NCBI GenBank assembly: GCA_907165275.2
Contig: OU015669.1
Span: forward strand, 2,006,501 to 2,070,500
Reading direction: 5' to 3'
Source of the DNA: Zygaena filipendulae
Lineage: Eukaryota; Arthropoda; Insecta; Lepidoptera; Zygaenidae
DNA length: 64,000 nt
The notes below the pieces were generated by a model. That model was not told where the DNA came from and did not search any database. It saw nothing but the letters and a program-made list of their open reading frames with translations. Shown one piece after another: positions 61,218-64,000 of the stretch (positions are counted from its first letter, which is position 1; each line of letters begins with the position of its first letter). Position numbers and translations under genes: made by a program.

Positions 61218-61644
61218 CCTCCCAAATCTAAACCATCTCTTATTATAACCGCTAAGGAAGAAGTCACCTCTTCTGCCCTTACTCTTGCCTCCCTACGTAA
61301 ATTAGTTACCTTTAAACAAACTAACTTTGCGCCTGCCGCTACCAAACCACTTGAAAATAACAAAATTCTTGTTCAATTCGATCTGGAGGAACAGAGAGAG
61401 TACACCGAACGCCAACTCAACGCTCAAAGCAGTGAGGTCAGGGCTGGAAAACCCAAGAAACTACGTCCCATGTTCATCCTTAAATATATATCCAATTACA
61501 TACCAGCGGAAACCCTAAAAGAAATAATAACTAACCAGAACCCGAATCTAAATCAATACAATTACCAAAAGAATTCCATTTTTATTATAGATTACTGTTT
61601 GGTTCTATATATAGATTATGAAAGTTTTTCGACTTTTAATCAAT
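61218..61644 (+). pseudogene. non-LTR retrotransposon ORF1 fragment
   Basis: An open stretch of about 140 codons: PSLIITAKEEVTSSALTLAS, VTFKQTNFAPAATKPLENNK, FDLEEQREYTERQLNAQSSE, KPKKLRPMFILKYISNYIPA. This pattern is the central region of ORF1/Gag-like proteins of R1/Jockey-type LINEs, before the zinc knuckles. Both ends are truncated, and the zinc knuckles and ORF2 are missing. It is a short dead fragment beside Harbinger J. Confidence 0.65.
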
Positions 61645-62005
61645 AAAAATATATTGTTACATAAGTTTTATACCTTACAGATCAGCTAAATAAATTAAGT
61701 TCATATTTATAGCAATGCCCATTATCCATCCTTAAGCGGGTTGCAGACCAAGAGCTAAGCTAAGTTAGTTTAGCTTAGCTCGCATAGCTGACGCAGTTTT
61801 CCATACTTGTGTGCAGACCGCAAACTATGTGAACTAAGCTATGTGAGCTAACTAAAATATGCGAAGCTATGTTAGTTGTGTATGCCGATGCGCAGCTACG
61901 CGAGCTAAGCTATGTCCCTCCCGCCTTCCCCGCACGCCCTTCGCACATCCTTCGCCAGTGCTGTCCAGTGTCCTTTGTCGTACGCACGGTCGTTTCGTAG
62001 CGAAT

Positions 62006-62143
62006 ATGGAGCAATTTATCGAAGTTGTTAAACAATTTCCTGTGTTATGGTACACACAGTTAAGGACTATCACAATTTAATTAAAAAGGATGTTGTATGG
62101 AAACAAATAGTGGAGGAAATAAGTAATCCAGACATACCAGACG
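62006..62143 (+). pseudogene. MADF exon 1 of J (frameshifted)
   Basis: It begins MEQFIEVVKQFPVLW at the ATG in GAATATGG. At about 62050-62060 the frame must shift by one base to read KDYHNLIKKDVVWKQIVEEI, followed by donor GACG/GTGAGT. In the original frame a TAA appears at 62078. The expected phase-1 junction fails by exactly one base, which supports a single indel. Confidence 0.75.
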
Positions 62144-62306
62144 GTGAGTTTAATTATTTTTTATTTCAAGTTTAATCTAATTTACATTATTAAAATAATT
62201 ACAAAATAACTCTCTGACACGAAATGCTTCTCTAGTTGCTCGTAAGTTGTCGTATTGTACCGATCTTAAAGTTTGCTGTTCTTCAATATTGACGGTATTG
62301 GCGTTA

Positions 62307-62687
62307 CTAGTTGTCGTTCTTGAAGACATTAAATAATTGTGCAACACAGGTAGTCTTTGTAATGACGTCCACTAGTTCCAATTGACATTCAAATGGTCGA
62401 CGAAACACACAAAATCGCGCTGTTAATATGCCGAACGCATTTTCTACTACATTTCGTGCTCTACTGAGACGATAGTTAAAGGTGTTTTTTGCTCTGTTAT
62501 CTAAACATGTACTCCGTGGGTACGGCCTCATAAAGTGTTTTTGTAATGGGAATGCTTGATCACCTATAAACACAAAAGGTGTTGGATCGCCATCAGGCGT
62601 TAAAGGTTTATGATTGGGCAAGTTTAATTGCCCGTTTTGTAATTTGTGGCCAAATGCACTATCTGCAAAAATACCTCCGTCGCTAGC
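62307..62687 (-). pseudogene. Harbinger transposase of J, catalytic exon part
   Basis: From the K junction downward: SDGGIFADSAFGHKLQNGQL, VFIGDQAFPLQKHFMRPYP (Asp 2), FNYRLSRARNVVENAFGILT (Glu) and FECQLELVDVITKTTC. After that the frame slips at about 62350 (VAQLFN instead of the usual VLHN/LHN). The first Asp and exon 1 are on the other side of K, outside the window. Confidence 0.75.
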
Positions 62688-62694
62688 CGGGGTG

Positions 62695-62965
62695 ACACGA
62701 GGCTAGTAAATCAAGCTAGTGAGCCAAGCTAGTGCTGCCAAGCTAGTAAGCTAGTGACACTAGCTTCGTGTAGACGGAACTAGCTTCGTTTACAAGCTAG
62801 TAAGCTAGTGTGGAAGCTAGCAAGCTAGTGCCTCAAGCCAGGATAGTTTAATAGCTTGGGGTTCTATTTTTCAAGCTAGTAGGCGCCCCCCACCACCCGT
62901 TTTACTATCCTGGCTTCGTTACTAGCTTCGTGTCAACCGCGAAGCTAGCGAACCTAAGCTAGTGT
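62695..62965. repeat. GCTAGT/ACTAGC subterminal array
   Basis: Around twenty copies of GCTAGT or its complement (ACTAGC), often as AAGCTAGTAAGCTAGTG, lie in both orientations with short spacers. A local inverted pair, GCCAGGATAG and CTATCCTGGC, lies at 62837 and 62920. It is a candidate binding platform for the THAP protein encoded just downstream. Confidence 0.85.
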
Positions 62966-63156
62966 GCAGTCGGAGAGCGTGGTGAGAGCAAATACTATAT
63001 AAACTCTACCGAGTTAATACGCACAGCTTCGGAACAATTCGGGCAGGAAAGCGACACTAGCGCTGTTAGCGGCAGGAGGTGAACGATTTCATAACTTTGT
63101 GAACTGTGTTCCCGTGTTGACTCCAAAAATTTTGTTTTTATCGAAAATAGTTACTT

Positions 63157-64000
63157 ATGACTGATAAAATGTCTCAAAAAACTTATTCATATGCTCGTGG
63201 CGCAGTCTGTGCTGTATATGGATGTAACAATTATAAATTGGGAAAAGGATCTCAGTCATTTTTCAGAATGCCGAGAGATTTAGAGAGGTTAGTTTTTTGC
63301 TTGGTTATATTTTTGTTCTTCAAGACATGTTGTGTATTTTTGTTTAATAAATTAACTAAAACCGTTTTGTGATTCATTTTTAGATTGAAAAAATGGATCG
63401 TGGCTTGTAAACGAAGCGATTTAGATAGTTTGCTGAAAGCAAAAGATGCCGACTACTTTTATAAAAATTACGTAATTTGTTCGGATCATTTTGAATTAGA
63501 ATGCTTCAGAAATAAGGAGCTATACAGTCAGGGGTGAGTTTGATAATGCTGGAATATGCGATTACCTCATCATTATCTTTATTACTGTACCTAACACAAC
63601 AGAGGACTAAGTATTTACTTACCTATATTTTCTGTTTCAGACTATGGCCAAATTCAATACCAACATTAAATTTGTATAATGTTAACAAAGAACCTCTTAA
63701 AAGAAAGAGTCGATGTGAAGAAAATTTTGTAGAATGTGCAATAAGGTAATGTATTATTAGTAAAAATCATCATACTCATAATTAATTTATTCTCAGCCAT
63801 ATTTCATTCGGTGCTGGATGTAGGCCTCCTCATGCATGCTTTTCTGCTAGTTCACTTTTCATCCTCATCCTGCTACATTTTACTTTAAAACCTATATGTA
63901 TTTTGTTTTGTTGCAGTTCAAAGAAAATTAAGTTAAATTTAGATACAGAGAAGAAGGAAAATGAAGCCCCTTGCACTGTTAGCAGCCTACAAGAGGAAAA
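63157..64000 (+). CDS. THAP-domain protein (5' part, four exons)
   Basis: Exons: 63157-63287, 63384-63533, 63641-63745 and 63917-64000 (open at the window end), all with GT-AG sites. Translation begins MTDKMSQKTYSYARG. The THAP zinc finger is complete: CAVYGCNNYK gives the first Cys pair, FFRMPRD and KKWIVACKR the conserved Pro and Trp, and YVICSDHFELECF the C and H of C2CH. A basic KEPLKRKSR linker and SSKKIKLNLD follow. THAP domains bind specific DNA in the nucleus. The upstream GCTAGT array is an obvious candidate target. A P-element-like transposase domain may follow beyond the window. The start could also be Met-5. Confidence 0.8.

Larger units (their letters stand above)
61735..62687. 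mobile_element. Harbinger J, left part
   Basis: The left end (GCGGGTTGCAGACCAAGAGC, after TTA at 61732-61734) is followed by a dense array of AGCTAAGCTAAG, GCTATGTGAGCTAA and similar motifs up to about 61915. It contains MADF exon 1 and the catalytic transposase exon in the standard antisense order. Element K cuts the transposase at about 62688; the remainder lies beyond the window. Confidence 0.75.
62688..64000 (+). mobile_element. element K with THAP gene (left part)
   Basis: It starts at GGGGTGACACGAGGCTAG inside the J transposase. The first 280 bases are an array of AAGCTAGT/ACTAGCTT. A spliced THAP-domain gene follows and runs off the window. THAP genes occur in P-like and other DNA transposons, so K is probably a DNA transposon, but its class cannot be settled without its catalytic domain or right end. 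Confidence 0.6.

Noticed and set aside
61859..62080. 73-codon frame starting in the J terminal array
   Set aside because: Its first half is translated subterminal repeat; only the MADF exon from 62006 is real.

Overview
The window looks like repeat-rich nuclear DNA of an insect, most likely a moth or butterfly. The evidence is spliced MADF/BESS and THAP genes, PIF/Harbinger, piggyBac and Helitron-like elements, Jockey/CR1-type LINEs, Gypsy, Copia and BEL retrotransposons, and many short TACCTACC-type AT-rich spacers. I see no host housekeeping gene, tRNA, rRNA or CRISPR array. Almost every base that can be explained is a mobile element, and most elements sit inside other elements. That suggests heterochromatin or a sex chromosome, but this is inference.

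Left part (1-5400): the right half of a Harbinger element (family C), a Helitron-like 3' end, a Copia relic interrupted by a BEL/Pao copy with inverted LTR sequence at its two ends, a P-element transposase fragment and a Harbinger transposase exon.

First deep nest (about 5406-36665): a decayed Harbinger (E) contains a TAA-flanked MITE, which contains a piggyBac element, which contains a non-LTR element (LINE-A). LINE-A took two Harbingers (H1 and H2) at the same TTA codon. H2 contains a 12.9-kb Gypsy with 3,775-bp LTRs (Gypsy1), a LINE with two long open frames (LINE-B) and a foldback MITE. Target duplications or terminal repeats support most boundaries.

Second nest (37183-45288): three Harbingers inside one another, B containing A containing C. 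The innermost, C, is intact and differs from the copy at 1-1301 by one base that I noticed, so it moved recently. Right part (45292-61100): Harbinger D is broken by a Myb/SANT-type Harbinger (F). F holds a TTAA-bounded insert carrying an unrecognised spliced gene that is itself split by Gypsy2, and F's transposase is split by a Copia element. The end of the window (61218-64000) has a LINE ORF1 fragment, Harbinger J and the start of a THAP-gene element preceded by a dense GCTAGT array (K).

The main biological theme is one two-gene Harbinger design, fully readable in five elements and partly in two more. A plus-strand MADF/BESS DNA-binding protein gene and a minus-strand DDE transposase gene are interlocked: each gene has two exons, and each intron contains one whole exon of the other gene. 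By analogy with known Harbinger systems, where a Myb-like protein helps the transposase reach the element ends, the two products probably work together on the family-specific subterminal repeats.
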